From the NCBI GenBank assembly GCA_035582835.1, contig JAYKAV010002931.1:310001-374000 (forward strand): a stretch of 64,000 nucleotides of DNA, in the 5' to 3' direction. A model generated the notes under the pieces. That model saw only the letters and a program-made list of their open reading frames with translations. It ran no database searches and was not told the DNA's origin. The DNA comes from Phoebastria nigripes. Its lineage: Eukaryota > Chordata > Aves > Procellariiformes > Diomedeidae. This document shows, in pieces, positions 36,331 to 48,186 of the stretch. The position numbers and the translations under genes are program-made. Numbering within the stretch: the stretch's first letter is position 1; every line of letters starts with the position of its first letter.

Positions 36331-39300
36331 GTTTTGGCAAGGTGTGATCCCCCATTATTTAAATCTTAATGGAGGCTGGAGTAACAGTGGCTGTCAAAGC
36401 TAATGGAAGAGCTGCTTATTTCAGTTGTTGGGTGGGCAAGGGACCCAAATTCTCGGTTTTCAGCCACACCCTCTCTAGCTACATTGAATGAGGCACCGAA
36501 CTGGATGTCTCCACCACAATGGTGTCAGGCTGCTCTGCCAGATGGGTGGCAGGACCCCCTGCTTCCCAGGAATGAAAAGCTCGTCTCAGCATCCTGGAGA
36601 AGGCAGTCCTGATGGCCAAAGGCCAGGAGCAACCCATTGCCAACCCAGCCTCTCCCATAGCCAGCAAGGCACTGGGAGGCTGTTTGGATGAAGCCTCTTA
36701 GGCCAGCCTCAAAGAAGGAAGCACGAGCTGTCTCTGCTGTTTTCCACCTCGCACATGCCCAGCAAGCCCCTTCCCCAGGGACAGCTGTGGGAAGGGGCTG
36801 GCAGAGGACCCCTGTGCCCCCGGGCCAGGCTCCCTTGGTGGGGCTGGAGCAGGGTGCTGCATGGGGCCAGAATAACACCTACCAGTTATCATCCTGTAAA
36901 CCCACAGATTATCCTTGTGTAAAAAAACCAAAAAAAACGTGACAAGTGACTCAAGAGGGGACTTTGTTATAATAGCAGGTGGGGAGGAGGCAGGACCAGG
37001 CGGCTTCAGACTGTGCACCAGTGACAAGTGGATGGAGGGCAAGTTGGCTTGGAAAACCTCTGCGTGTTTGCATCTCATACACTGCCATATCTTTCCTCTG
37101 GGTATTAAATTACAACTTTAAACACTGACAGCATACACACAGAGTTGAAAAGAATTATTTTGCGATTGTATGCAGACAACTATGTTGCTCTGAAGGTAGG
37201 TACAAATTAAATGTTAATCTGAGTCCAGGGATAATCTAATTATTGCTTCCTTTTGAAGTAAGAGGAACAATATTTACTGAGTAAATTATGGACCTCTAAA
37301 GGTAAAACTTGCTTTGAAGATTAAACAACACACATGTTGTTAGTTATTATAACCATACTTGACCCTTGTTGCTTTGTAAAAATTTACATGAATTTTGAAT
37401 TTTCAGAGAGATGTTGCATTTCAGAAGGCACTATTTCATATCCTCGTCAAATGTCTTTCAACAGTAGCTGAAATGGCAATGTAACAGAGAGCACCAAATA
37501 TGAGAAGCTTCTTGTGCGATATGTGTAGTGCACAGCTACTCTGCAATACAGAAGAAATCCCCATTTTAGCATAGAAGGGACACTGGCAGCACGGGGAAAC
37601 CGTCCTCACCACCATGGGCCAGCTCCCCACACGCTCACACCTCTGCCCTTGGGGAGAAGAGCCCTGGCCAGATGCCTGCTGTAAAGGGTCCAGAGCATCC
37701 TGGTGTTGTGCTGAGGGGGCGATCATGGCATAGTGTTGGACGTAGAGGCAAGACCTGGCACCCCCAGGAGAGTTCAGCAGCTCCGGCAGGACCAGGCAGT
37801 GCAATCTCACACTCCTCCTCTGCCAGCTGTGGATCCTTGGTCCATGAAAAGCCTTTCCATGGATGGAGGTAATCCTTCCTGCTACCTGGTTGTGAATTCT
37901 TGTGCCATATTAAATCCAGTTCATCACATTGAGCTTTACTTTCAGCATTAGAGCTACCCAGTAATTTAATTATATGCTAAACCCCAGTTAACAAAACCCC
38001 CAATCAAATAATAACAAATTATTGTTATAATAATGTAATTTCATAGAATGCCTATATGGATTTTTTTCATCAGTAACTCCCTGAACACTGTACAGAAGAA
38101 GAGGTTTCCACTATTTCTTGTGCTGTTTATTTCCCCAATCACTTATTTTTGAGTCCATATCGCTTTGTCTGACAGTTCATAATCTGAGTTTGAAAAACAT
38201 CGTGTTGAAGTGGAGCATTTTGTCTGAGTCTTTCAAGCTTGGATTCAGGTCTGCATGTTCCAAATATCTGACGGCCTTCAGATCTCTTTTATGTTCAGGC
38301 CCATCTCTGTAATTACCCCAGAATCGCTGACAGAAGTTGCAGAAATAATAGGTTGGAAACATCCAAGCAACATTTAGGGAAATGTTTCTGCTTATCAGAA
38401 GGCAATCGGGAAATTAAGTGGTGAGCACTAATTGAGTTACATTTAATTGAAATTATAGATGGAAGGACTGCATTTGGGGAATTTCAGTTGCCCAGATGTT
38501 CTGAGCTCCCAATTTCCCAGAAGGAAGAATATTTTGAGTTTGGTGTCTGTAAACCATGTTCTGTTAGTCATGTTCAGAATATTCGAGAAGCATGTTGGAG
38601 TCCCAGCCATCCCATGGGGTTTTTAGTTCATGAGACTCCAACGCAGTCCTGCCTGCAGGACAAGCGGAAGTGACTAACCCCTTACAAATAAATTAAACTG
38701 CTTCCCCTCTTTTTGGCAATCTCATGCAATGCTGATATATTGTCCTTGAAAGTTGTTATCCTGATCTCTTTGAAGTATTAGGCTGTAAATCAAATGAGAA
38801 CAGCTGGAGTGAGAAATAGAAATGGAACAGTTTCTGCTGTGCAAACCGAGATTTCCAGTAAAACAGCTGATGAGCCCTACCCTTTGTCAATAATTACTTC
38901 ATATTGTGAAATACCCTTCAGCGCTTAGCATTCCTTTTACATGCCAAGAGTGGTTTCCCAGGGCTGTAAGCCACCTTTCACAACCTGCACACAACCATTC
39001 AACCTCAAGATAGGTACCAGAGGGATGAGAGCCATACAGGGAGGTGACCTGACCGACGCATGGGCTCCCCCAGGGCCCCACCACTCCACTGTGCAGCAAA
39101 GCAGAGTTGAACATGCCGCTGGCTGCCAGCATGACCTGTGGCATCAGCTTCAGCGGCACCGAATGGCTTGGTCTTCCCACAGCTAGGTTTTTGGATTACC
39201 AAGCTGCCAGCACCATCCAGCTGACAGCCATATACCAGCCCCAGAGGCGGGACCCTTCCCTCCGCACCCACCGTTCCTGTTAAGGGTCATCCGGAGGAAC

Positions 39301-39879
39301 ATGCCTAGTAGCTCACCTGCAACATTAGCGAGCACCTGTAGTTTTTCAGGGAGTTCACCCCCATCCGTGGATCAGCCACAAGCAAGCTTTGCCTCCTATA
39401 CCACTGAGTTTCACCTGATGGTAAAAAATTTTGCTGTGCCAGACATCATTGAAAAATATCAACCATGCCCTCTAGTCTGGAGCTTTAGATGTTTACTGAG
39501 GACTTAAAACTAAAGAAAATTGTCCTGATAAATCTTCCTACAGAAAGCCTGGGCAGCAACCGGAAGGTAGTCTGATGTGCTTAAGATGTGTTCCACAGCA
39601 TTCAACAGCAGCAACAGGATTTACTACAATCTCATCACTTACCGCCCAGACATTTTGCATGGCTGTAGTCTAGATATCAGATGAGGGTCAGCTGAGGCCT
39701 GATATCATTTCCATGATGGGATAGAGTCTTCAAACCATCTGGAAGAAGGAAGGGAATCTTACTCACAGATTCAGTTATGTGCAAGCTTTTTCTGTCCATA
39801 GGGCATCTGGAAGCACTGCCAGATCTCAAAGTAAATGGCTGATTTGATGCATGCTTCAAAGGAGGCCACACCTTAGCTT
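36331..39879. other. Intergenic sequence, no gene seen
   Basis: No exon or repeat recognised with confidence. A GC-rich patch at about 36400-36900 opens frames on both strands. Short AT-rich stretches at 37900-38060 contain clustered TAAT/ATTA. The region near 38940-39270 is also GC-richer without coding signs. Confidence 0.4.
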
Positions 39880-40400
39880 TGGATCCTCAAAGTCCTTCCT
39901 TCGCCTCCAGCATTGACACTGTCCAGCCTTCATTGAGGTTCAAGATGTTTTGATATTACTCAAGCATCAGGCACTTGGAGATAATTTTATGAATTCCATG
40001 CCACCTTGTCAGTTCACCTGGTGGCTGCACACAGGTTTAAAATCAGACCACATCTGGTCATGTGGGACTCTGCAAAGGAAAGCAACGTCAGCAGAGAGGC
40101 AATTTCATTCCCTCTGATGTTTTCCTTTTCACTGACAATTTGAGTACCTCACTCTGAAACCTTGCTCCTTACACATACGGGACATCAGTAGCACATAGTG
40201 AACAGCATCAAAAGCTGGAGAGAGGCCCCAGAGGATGAGAATGGTTACCCTCCACTGACTGAAAGCAGGAGATGCTTAGTCAGCACTATTAAACCTATTT
40301 TTGTCCTCTTGGTTGCCTTTGTATCTGGATTGGGCTTGGTTTGATGAGTTTGTAATTGACCTACAATGGCTTGTTGTAGCTTTCATTCAGCAATGCTGGG
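39880..40400 (-). repeat. Possible L2-like LINE relic
   Basis: The plus strand contains GCATCAAAAGCTGGAGAGAG, then GAGGATGAGAATGG, and further along GTATCTGGATTGGGCTTG. This resembles the antisense L2 series gtcaaaagcagcagagagg, aggatgaggatgg and agccagattggag in the same order. Divergence is high and the limits are approximate. Confidence 0.4.
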
Positions 40401-42199
40401 ACAACTGTGTGCATGTAGGAAAAGAGGAAAATTTTAATTTCAAGTGAGGCATTACTTACTTTAACCAGGAGCAACACCAATTTCTCATGTTTCTTGCACT
40501 ACTCAAGAGCAGCACGAGTAGGTCTACAGCTTGACCTCAGCATCCTCAAGGAGCTGAACACAGGGAATGCAGGCGTCCTGTTTGTTCACTTGCATAGGAG
40601 GACAGGGAACTCATGCTGGTCTTGACAAGCTGTCTTCAGTTCATGGGATTGTTCATCCGTGCAGGGCTTTGTTGTTAGCGGTGGTAACCTGGGTTAGTGA
40701 AAGGTTCACACCTCTGCATAGTTCCTGTAGGCATGGTTTGGCAGTTTTACAGAAAGCTGATAAGAAAGTTCCCTTGGGTCCATTAAGCAGCCTCCATAGG
40801 AGAAATTCTTTGTTTCAACTTGCATGCTTCACTGTCACTTTCGTAAATATCTGATCCTCACTCCATCTGGCACTGGATTTAAAAAATATGGCATCTAACC
40901 AGTTCTCAGATTATCAGTCTAACAAACAATAAGTAGTGTGATAATTACTGATTTTTTCTCTCTGAATAAAAAAGCTTGTTCCATGAAGGATCCTAGAAAA
41001 CATCCCATGGTAGGGGGCACTCTTCCTGCCTTCTCTATAGCCAGAGTGCCTTTTTCATGTTTCTTTTCTCTTCTCCTGGTCTCCACCCAGGACATTTCAA
41101 GACCCAAACTCAGAATTCAGCAGGTGCTGCAGACCTCCCTGTAGCAGAGCCCTTCCATGTAAGGGGTGGGAACATCCTTTCCCAAGCCTGAGACTGAGCG
41201 AGCGAGGAGAAGAGGAAGAAACTTCTGCATAGCTGATCCCCAGGATAGGAAACACAGCTCTCTGGGAATTTGGGAGCCAACTACTGGCCTGGATAGAGCT
41301 GCTGCCAGCACTGCTCTGCATGTCAGTGAAAAACACTGACATTCCCAGATGATGTACCTGGACCATTTCACCACCATGGCCCACAAAACACTTGCAAGTT
41401 CCTCCACAATCCTCTTAGTCTTTGGTGACCTCCTGATACAAGAAGCCTAGTAGTCTATTGTCTGATGCACTTTTGCAGAGCAAAGGGCTGTATTAATGAG
41501 AACACTTTAGATGAATGCCAGCAAGGCTATCCTTTGAGGTTTTTCCTTTATATTGAAGAAATGAAACACTGTGGTCTCACATCAGCCTGCCAAAGGGAGC
41601 CTTTATGCAAAATTCAAGCCATTGAATTCAGGCCATCCTCACAGTCTTATCTCAGAACCTGGCAGCAAGTGAGACAGGAAAACTTTTTTGGAGGTTAACA
41701 TGTAGCTATCCTTATGACTAAGACTACCAAGAATATTCACAGCTACTTTCTGCAGTGCTTCTACATACAGATCTTTACTAGGGATGAGAAAACAACAAAT
41801 AATACGTCCATTTACCTTGGCAAAAAAAGTCACAAAGTGACTGCAATTCCATAAGAAAGAGCAGACATCCAACCTATTACAGTATGCTAATGCCCCAGAA
41901 CCTATGCTGTTTCTACCTCTGTAATACAAACTGGGCACAGCGAAGGCTTTGGATGGGAAGGATTTGGGGTTGGAATTATTTTCAAACAGAATATTCATTA
42001 GAAGGTATCCAAGCAGTCACGCTATTTCCCCATTTGTCATCAAATGCATAACGAAAACTGCCTCATCTGCAGCTCTCCTTTGCTTTCAAAATTCAGTCAG
42101 AGCAAGCTGTACATGTTACTTTCCACAGCACAGCCTCTTTGCTTTTTTCTGAATGAACAACACCATGAACATGATTTTACATGGCACATTACTACAGAA
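40401..42199. other. Intergenic sequence, nothing recognised
   Basis: No exon, RNA gene or recognisable repeat was seen. Reading frames of up to 119 codons are present without domain signs. Confidence 0.4.
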
Positions 42200-43180
42200 T
42201 TTGCACCTACTTGATTAAGAAGCAGTGAAAAATCTAAATCGCTTTTTTAACCTAAATGGGTGGCATATAAATTAATGCAGCCCACAGGGCACTCTAAGTA
42301 AAATGATTCATGTTCCTTATGTGGCAAACATTAACAGATACTTTTTTTAATCACTTTAGTAAACAATCTTTGGGGAGTTTTGCTGAGAGCCTAATCCATA
42401 TTTAATTTAGTAATTTGAAAATTGCATGGCAGAGCTTTGTGAAAAATCTCTTAAAAATGCAGCTAAGTGTGTTGTTTACCTCAATACTCAAAACAGCAGC
42501 CAAGTGAAGCGTTTGCTCTATTCTGGCCTCATTCTGTAAATGACTGAATGCATAAATCCAAGGTCCTGGATCGATCCCACTGTAAGCTTGAGCCCTTCAT
42601 GAATTCCTTCTCTACTGTTTTTATAGATTTGCTGAAAAAAGCTTTGTTGCGACTTTCCCTTAAAAATGTCTCAAAGTTGTTAGACATGAGAGCTAGTGTA
42701 CAACATTAAGGAGAAAATGCTGGACAAAGTCTAGGTATTACAGTAAATATATCCACCTTTGTTAAATGATGGAAGAAAGTTAAAAAAAGAAAAAACAAAG
42801 AGAAAGCCCAGCCTGGTGCAGTGGAGATTTGCAGTATGGCAACTGCTCCTTTAATTTAAACACTGAAATGAATGACTAAATTCCATTTTGAGCTTTCAGA
42901 GGCAAGATGCCTTGAGAAGCATGGCAAAAAGAAAACACAATATATGGGATGAGTTAAAAATAAAAACAACAGGCCTTGCAAATAAGCCCACTTCAAAATA
43001 ATGTAATAAGATGAAGGGAGAACTTCTGAATATATTTTTCTAATTAAAAAAGAAGACGAATCATTAATATATGCCTGACAATGACTGAAAATGCAGCCTG
43101 CTAAAATAGCTGAGTCTCATTGGGGCTGCATTTAAATTCTGCTAAGTATTAAGAAATGCCTAAATAATGGACAGAGTTCA
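42200..43180. promoter_or_regulatory. Candidate conserved non-coding stretch (AT-rich)
   Basis: Long AT-rich, non-repetitive sequence with many TAATTA-like and ATTTAAAT-like motifs and few open frames. It resembles the conserved blocks that flank developmental or neural genes. It is reported as a texture-based guess; cross-species alignment would decide. Confidence 0.2.
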
Positions 43181-44640
43181 GGGGTGCATAATACATCTTG
43201 TTATAAAGAGCACCTGCCGAGACCCTACTGGCCTATAGTTTAAACATTTTCTACAATTAAAATACCTAAATCTAGAGGCCACCTGTTTCCTGCCTTTGCC
43301 TTCCTCAAGTGCCAGAAGTTTTACTGTAAACACAGGTGAGCAAAACAAGATGCTGCCCGATGTTAGGGGACTCAAGGAATTTGCACAACAGCTGAAGTCC
43401 AGGCCAGACGCTTTTCAACTCCCAGACCCTCAATTAAAACTGATGAGAGAAGCAGTATCCTCTCTTCCTCTCCCAGTGGCAAGACGCTTACATGGGAATT
43501 CCCACACCGGGCTGGGACAGCAGCTATTCATCCAGCACCTTGGATTTGACAGTAACCAGTACCAGATGTTTCAGCAAAGGCATAATAAAATGCAGAGAGA
43601 GTAACTGTGGAGAAAACGACTCAGTTTTTCCCAATTTTCCCGCTGGTCCCTGGGCAATGCACATACCCTGGGACATACGTTCCCAAGAAACTGGTCTGGC
43701 CATTCAGAAATTTGCCAAAAAGCTGTCCAGATGGCAACCCTGAATTCATTGCTGACTGGTAAAATAGAGAGGCTGTGGACTGTCCTTCCTGTAGGACCCT
43801 TAAGAGAGGTTGGATTCCCATTTTAATTTTAGTCTAACTGTGAAATGTAAAGAAGGTAAAACATTTCCAGAAATTCTAAAAAGTTTTTTTCTCTTACAAG
43901 GGGACATATTAAAGAAGTGCTGTCAGGTGACAAGGAGTCTTGAGGGCTGGAAATAGAAACTGGAAAATACATCTGCAGGCCCAATCTTTCCCTGATGACA
44001 TTGGCACATCAATTAATACCAGCTGGGAATCAGATCCTGCTCATCGAGAAGGTCAGTCGCTCAGTTGTTAGCCCAAGATACCAACTGAACAGCTAGTCTG
44101 GTAGCCCAGTAAGATGCAACTCAGAAAGCTCTGCTTTTGAATATTCCCAACAGCACACCAGTCCCGGGAAGAGAATCCTCCACATCAGGAAACCCTTGCT
44201 GACAAACATCTACTATCTAACTCTGCCCCCTGCAAGAGATTTTGCACAACGCAAGGCTTAGGGTAAAATGGAAACGATATGATGCTTGGGGCTTATCCAG
44301 ACAAATAGGCAGGTGCAATCCTGCGCTCCTCTGTCCCATAAGCTGGGCGGATGTGAGGCAGCTCTGACCCAGGAGCTGTACAGCTGCATCCCTGCTGTGC
44401 CACTGCTGTTACCGTCAGCCACGCTAAGCAGCACCTGGCGAGTCCAGGGGGCTGCCTGTGCCTGCTCGAATAGGCACATCCTTGGTTTTGCCAGCTGAGG
44501 TGCCTGGAGCACAGCCTTGGCTGCACTGGACCAAGGCAGGCACATCTGCAGCAGGGCAGAGTGCAAACCAGGCAAGGAGATTTTCTTTTTTTTCCTCCTG
44601 TTTTCAAACTTCTTTGGAGGACCTGACAATGAACCAAAGT
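43181..44640. other. Intergenic sequence downstream of the minus-strand gene
   Basis: No exon supported. Frames at 43296-43604 plus and 44258-44694 minus are open but show no splice sites, domains or family resemblance. The GC-rich part (44290-44560) opens both strands. Confidence 0.4.
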
Positions 44641-44667
44641 TACAGTTTTGCAGAAATGCGCAGAACA

Positions 44668-44673
44668 TTTATT
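44668..44673 (-). terminator. Candidate poly(A) signal for the distal last exon
   Basis: AATAAA on the minus strand about 0.9 kb downstream of the stop codon at 45582. GU-containing sequence follows. A variant signal ATTAAA lies nearer at 44901-44906 (minus). Which one is used, if either, cannot be told. Confidence 0.3.
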
Positions 44674-45581
44674 CAATTTGACAGAAGTGTACAAATATTT
44701 CTGAAAGACAAAAAGGCATGAAACAGGTCCTGGTTTCTTCCTGCCTAACGCATAGATAATCCCGTGAACGTGAAAGCAGGAAGCTGGCTGGCTCCTACAT
44801 GGGAAAGCAGCGGAGTTTCAGAAGGATTCAGTTAACTAAAAGCCTACTATTTTTCCCCTTTCTTTTCTTTTGACCAGTGAGATGGTTTCTTCTGGTAAAT
44901 TTTAATGCGTAAGGGCACTTACTGAAATGAGGTACAGTTATAATGTAATAACAAACTGATTTACAGCATCTCTGCACAGAAACTGGCAGTAGTACCAAAA
45001 TGATGATAAGCTTTGGGACATGAACAAACACTTACAATTATGCAAATATGTTGAGACCGTAAAAAATACCCTCTTCTGAGCAGTTCCTGAGCCAGGGGAT
45101 AAGGAAAACAACCCGATAGTTCAGGGTACACAGCACATTTCAGCAAAGACTATAGCCATCATTCTTACATTGCTGTCTTCTCATGTTATATCCTAACTGT
45201 TAGAAGGTTAGTGATCCATACTCTGAAATCTCAAATAGCAGGCCCATCTCTCTTAGCTTGTCCTTTTAAAAAGAGGTCTCAAGAGAAAATCAACACTAGC
45301 TTTCACAGCTCTTGCTGCCATCTTTACAATTCCAGAATGTTACGTCTCCCCTGCCACCCACTGCTTCTTGCAAAGCATTTGAAATCATGTCATAAATTAA
45401 AGATTGTAAAACAAAGGCTTCAAAATAACTTAATTGTTACATTTATCATGGGGAAAATCTTGCATTGAATATTAAATACTATCCTTAAAGCCATTTGGTC
45501 ATAAAGAGAGCAACTACTGACATTTAGAAAAGCAAACACAATTATATTTCCAAAGTGCTACTGAGATTAGAAAACAAGCCA

Positions 45582-45742
45582 TCAGAGGTAAACAATCTTC
45601 TCCTCTACACTGCCTCCACTTTCTGCATCCTGCAGGCTCTCAGGCTGGTGGTTCAGCAGCAGTGCATCTACCCGTGGCGGCTGGATGGATCCCTGGTTTG
45701 GAATGCTTGTTTGGGGACCCTGGGTCTGTGATGCATTCAGAT
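45582..45742 (-). CDS. Terminal coding exon of unrecognised minus-strand gene (distal C-terminus)
   Basis: On the minus strand the sequence CCTTCTCTTGTGCGTTACAG is a good pyrimidine-rich 3' splice site ending at 45743. The exon then opens for 52 codons plus two split-codon bases and ends in TGA at 45584-45582. Its acceptor phase (needs one upstream base) agrees with the phase-1 donor at 62567, making a split Asp codon. The encoded tail is hydrophilic, rich in Gln, Ser, Asn and Pro, contains a PNQGSIQPPRVDALLLNHQ stretch and ends EEKIVYL. The last three residues, V-Y-L, fit a class II PDZ ligand pattern (hydrophobic-x-hydrophobic), which is only suggestive. I do not recognise the family. The frame stays open upstream into the intron, so the splice call rests on the acceptor and phase match. 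Confidence 0.5.
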
Positions 45743-46495
45743 CTGTAACGCACAAGAGAAGGACATGTGACAATGCATCTTCTGTCATGCCCGTGCCATC
45801 GTAAAGAGCAAATTCCGACTTCTTCATTAGCACCATTTTCTAGTTTGCTGCATCTGTCTAGAAAGGAAAACACTGCTGTATTACAAATTATACTACAGCC
45901 TGGTGAGAGGTACCTTACCCAAATTTACTGAAATCTGTTCAAGTCTGTCCGCTGTCATCCAAGGGATGATCACTGTCACTATTTTTACAATAAAAGAAAT
46001 TTATACCCATACTTCACTAACCAGACACACAATAATAGAAAGGCATAAATGCTGTCAGAGTTGGGCTGGAGGGAAACATACAGCACATAATTAGTACCTT
46101 TATTAGTAATAATACAATTGTAAAATTAATATAGTTTCCATCATTCCACAGAATTTTATTTGCAAGCCTTCCTTTTACAGATGAAAAAGAATCAACTGAG
46201 TAAACCCAGTTAAAAGTCTGCTTGACTGGCACTTGCAGTCTGTAACAGATGTATAACCATTCAGCTTTTTCTGCCAAGTTTATCTGTGTTTATTTGCACA
46301 AACTACCTACTCTATTCTTGTCTCAATCCTTCAGGTGTGACATGGACATAATACTTGCACCCAAACACTAAGAAATTATTTCACAAAGATCTTTGTTGGT
46401 TATCTTTCCAATTTTCTCCTGCAAATGCAGAGAATCAGGTACTTGTTTTCCAGCATTGAGCTCTGAAGGCTTTTGTGATGATCTGTGCACTACTT

Positions 46496-46511
46496 AAAAA
46501 AAAAAAAAAAA
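46496..46511 (+). repeat. A16 homopolymer
   Basis: Sixteen consecutive A bases, with no recognisable retroposon body beside it. Confidence 0.85.
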
Positions 46512-48152
46512 CCACAGCTGGGTTTTCTCCCTAGTCAGCTTTCTGTACCACTTCAGGCCCTCAGGAACTACACCTTAGCAGTTCGCTTTTCTACACCTTT
46601 ATTTCTGCAAAGCAATTTTTACCATAAAAACAAGATGCTTAACAAGGGAGCATGTATCCTCGTACCTAGGGATGAGAAGTCTGCAATGGACAGGCTGCAA
46701 TAATTTTCACTGTAATCTTGGCCTGACCGACCTCTGCTATTACATCAGGAGGGTTAACTTTTCATTCTTCCCCCTGCAAAAAGGACTCTGCAGAAAGAAA
46801 GGGAGCTTGGCACCCCTCCCACAGCATAGGTAACGCCAGAAGCTAGCAAACCCAGCACTGGGGTCCTTTGAGCCTTGGTCATTCATGCAGGGAGCTAAAA
46901 AGACATTCCATGCCTGCTCTGGTCCCTACCTTTTCTCACATGTATGTGCAATGAAAATCTATTATAAAGGAGATACTTGGTTTTTTACACACCGTGTCAC
47001 TCTAACTGATGGCAATTTAAAATGACACCTGCCCCCATTTGGCATTCCCCTGATGCATGTGGCTTTCACCAGTCTTGTTCACTGAAGCAGGAGTTTAAGG
47101 CAAAACAAGCTTGCTGGCACCCTGCAAAGCCTAGGCTGCTCCCCGCCATGGGGCGTCTGGAGTGGTGGGAGATGATTATGCAATGGGCATGTGGGAACAC
47201 ATCGTTTTGCTGCCTCTGCCTTCAGCGTCTTCTCCTCTTTGATATCCACACAGCTGGGGGGAGCAAACAGGCTTTGGGGCTTCGGCTTCCAGTATAAGCC
47301 ACATGTATGTTATACCTGCTGCTGAGACTGCAGGGTCAGTGGCAGGGGCAAGGTATTTATACACAAGCGGTGCTTGGTCACAGTAGGATGACACAGGATG
47401 TTAAGAAAATTAATCCCAAATTCCCTTTCCTTTACTGTTTTACACTGGATTTAAAGGATCGAGTTTTGGTCTTGGTGAAAATGCAGAGTAAGTCTTGATT
47501 GCAGGTCAGTTATTTGCAATACGTAACACAGCAGGATTTGACTCCCTAACTTACTCGCACAGCCCTGCTTTGTTAAAGATGACTTTTGCATTTATTTCTT
47601 TTTGATAACCATATTAGAAAAAGATTACAATTTGCAGCAACAGAAGAAACCAGAAATACCCTATGTCTGCTTTTCTTTATGGAAACTGGATGCTTCAGTT
47701 TTATTTATTTATTAAAAAGAGCTCTACCAGTGAAAGGTCCTCAACCTCTAAACCCTTGTTATTTCAGGGTAATTTTACCCACGTTAATATTCCTTTTAAG
47801 TCCTGTGAGTCTATTCACCTTAACAAAGTTATGTGCATAAGAACACCAGGCAGTAAGCACATATTTGAAAGATCTGTTTCCAAAGTTTATGAAGTACATA
47901 ATTGGAGAAGCCTAATTACAAATTTGAAAAAACCCAGAAAAGAAAGAGAAACACATTATATGCAGTTATTTTCCACCATCAAAACTAAACAGTAATTGCT
48001 TCACCAATTAAAACAGTAGCTGTTTCCAAACCATCTCTCATTAACTGTTATAACTCTAAGCAGCAGAGCTGAGCAGTGGAAACTGTCAGCATTCTGAAAA
48101 AACAAATCAGATTCTGTCACTATCAAAATAAATGATTTATCACTAGTTTAGC

Positions 48153-48156
<4 letters not shown>

Positions 48157-48186
<30 letters not shown>
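48157..48186 (+). repeat. T30 homopolymer
   Basis: Thirty consecutive T bases, the longest homopolymer in the window. On the minus strand it would be an A30 tail following ATAAAG, as in a retroposed transcript, but I recognise no gene in the adjacent GC-rich sequence and no clear target-site duplication. Its length is liable to sequencing error. Confidence 0.85.

Noticed and set aside
38041..38070. TCATAGAATG resembling the CR1 terminus
   Set aside because: Only ten bases match; the following text lacks the GTTGGAAGGGA and TCCAACC blocks of CR1.
44258..44694. Overlapping 136- and 133-codon minus-strand frames downstream of the gene
   Set aside because: They are in different frames of a GC-rich stretch lying in or beyond the presumed 3' UTR, with no splice sites or domains.
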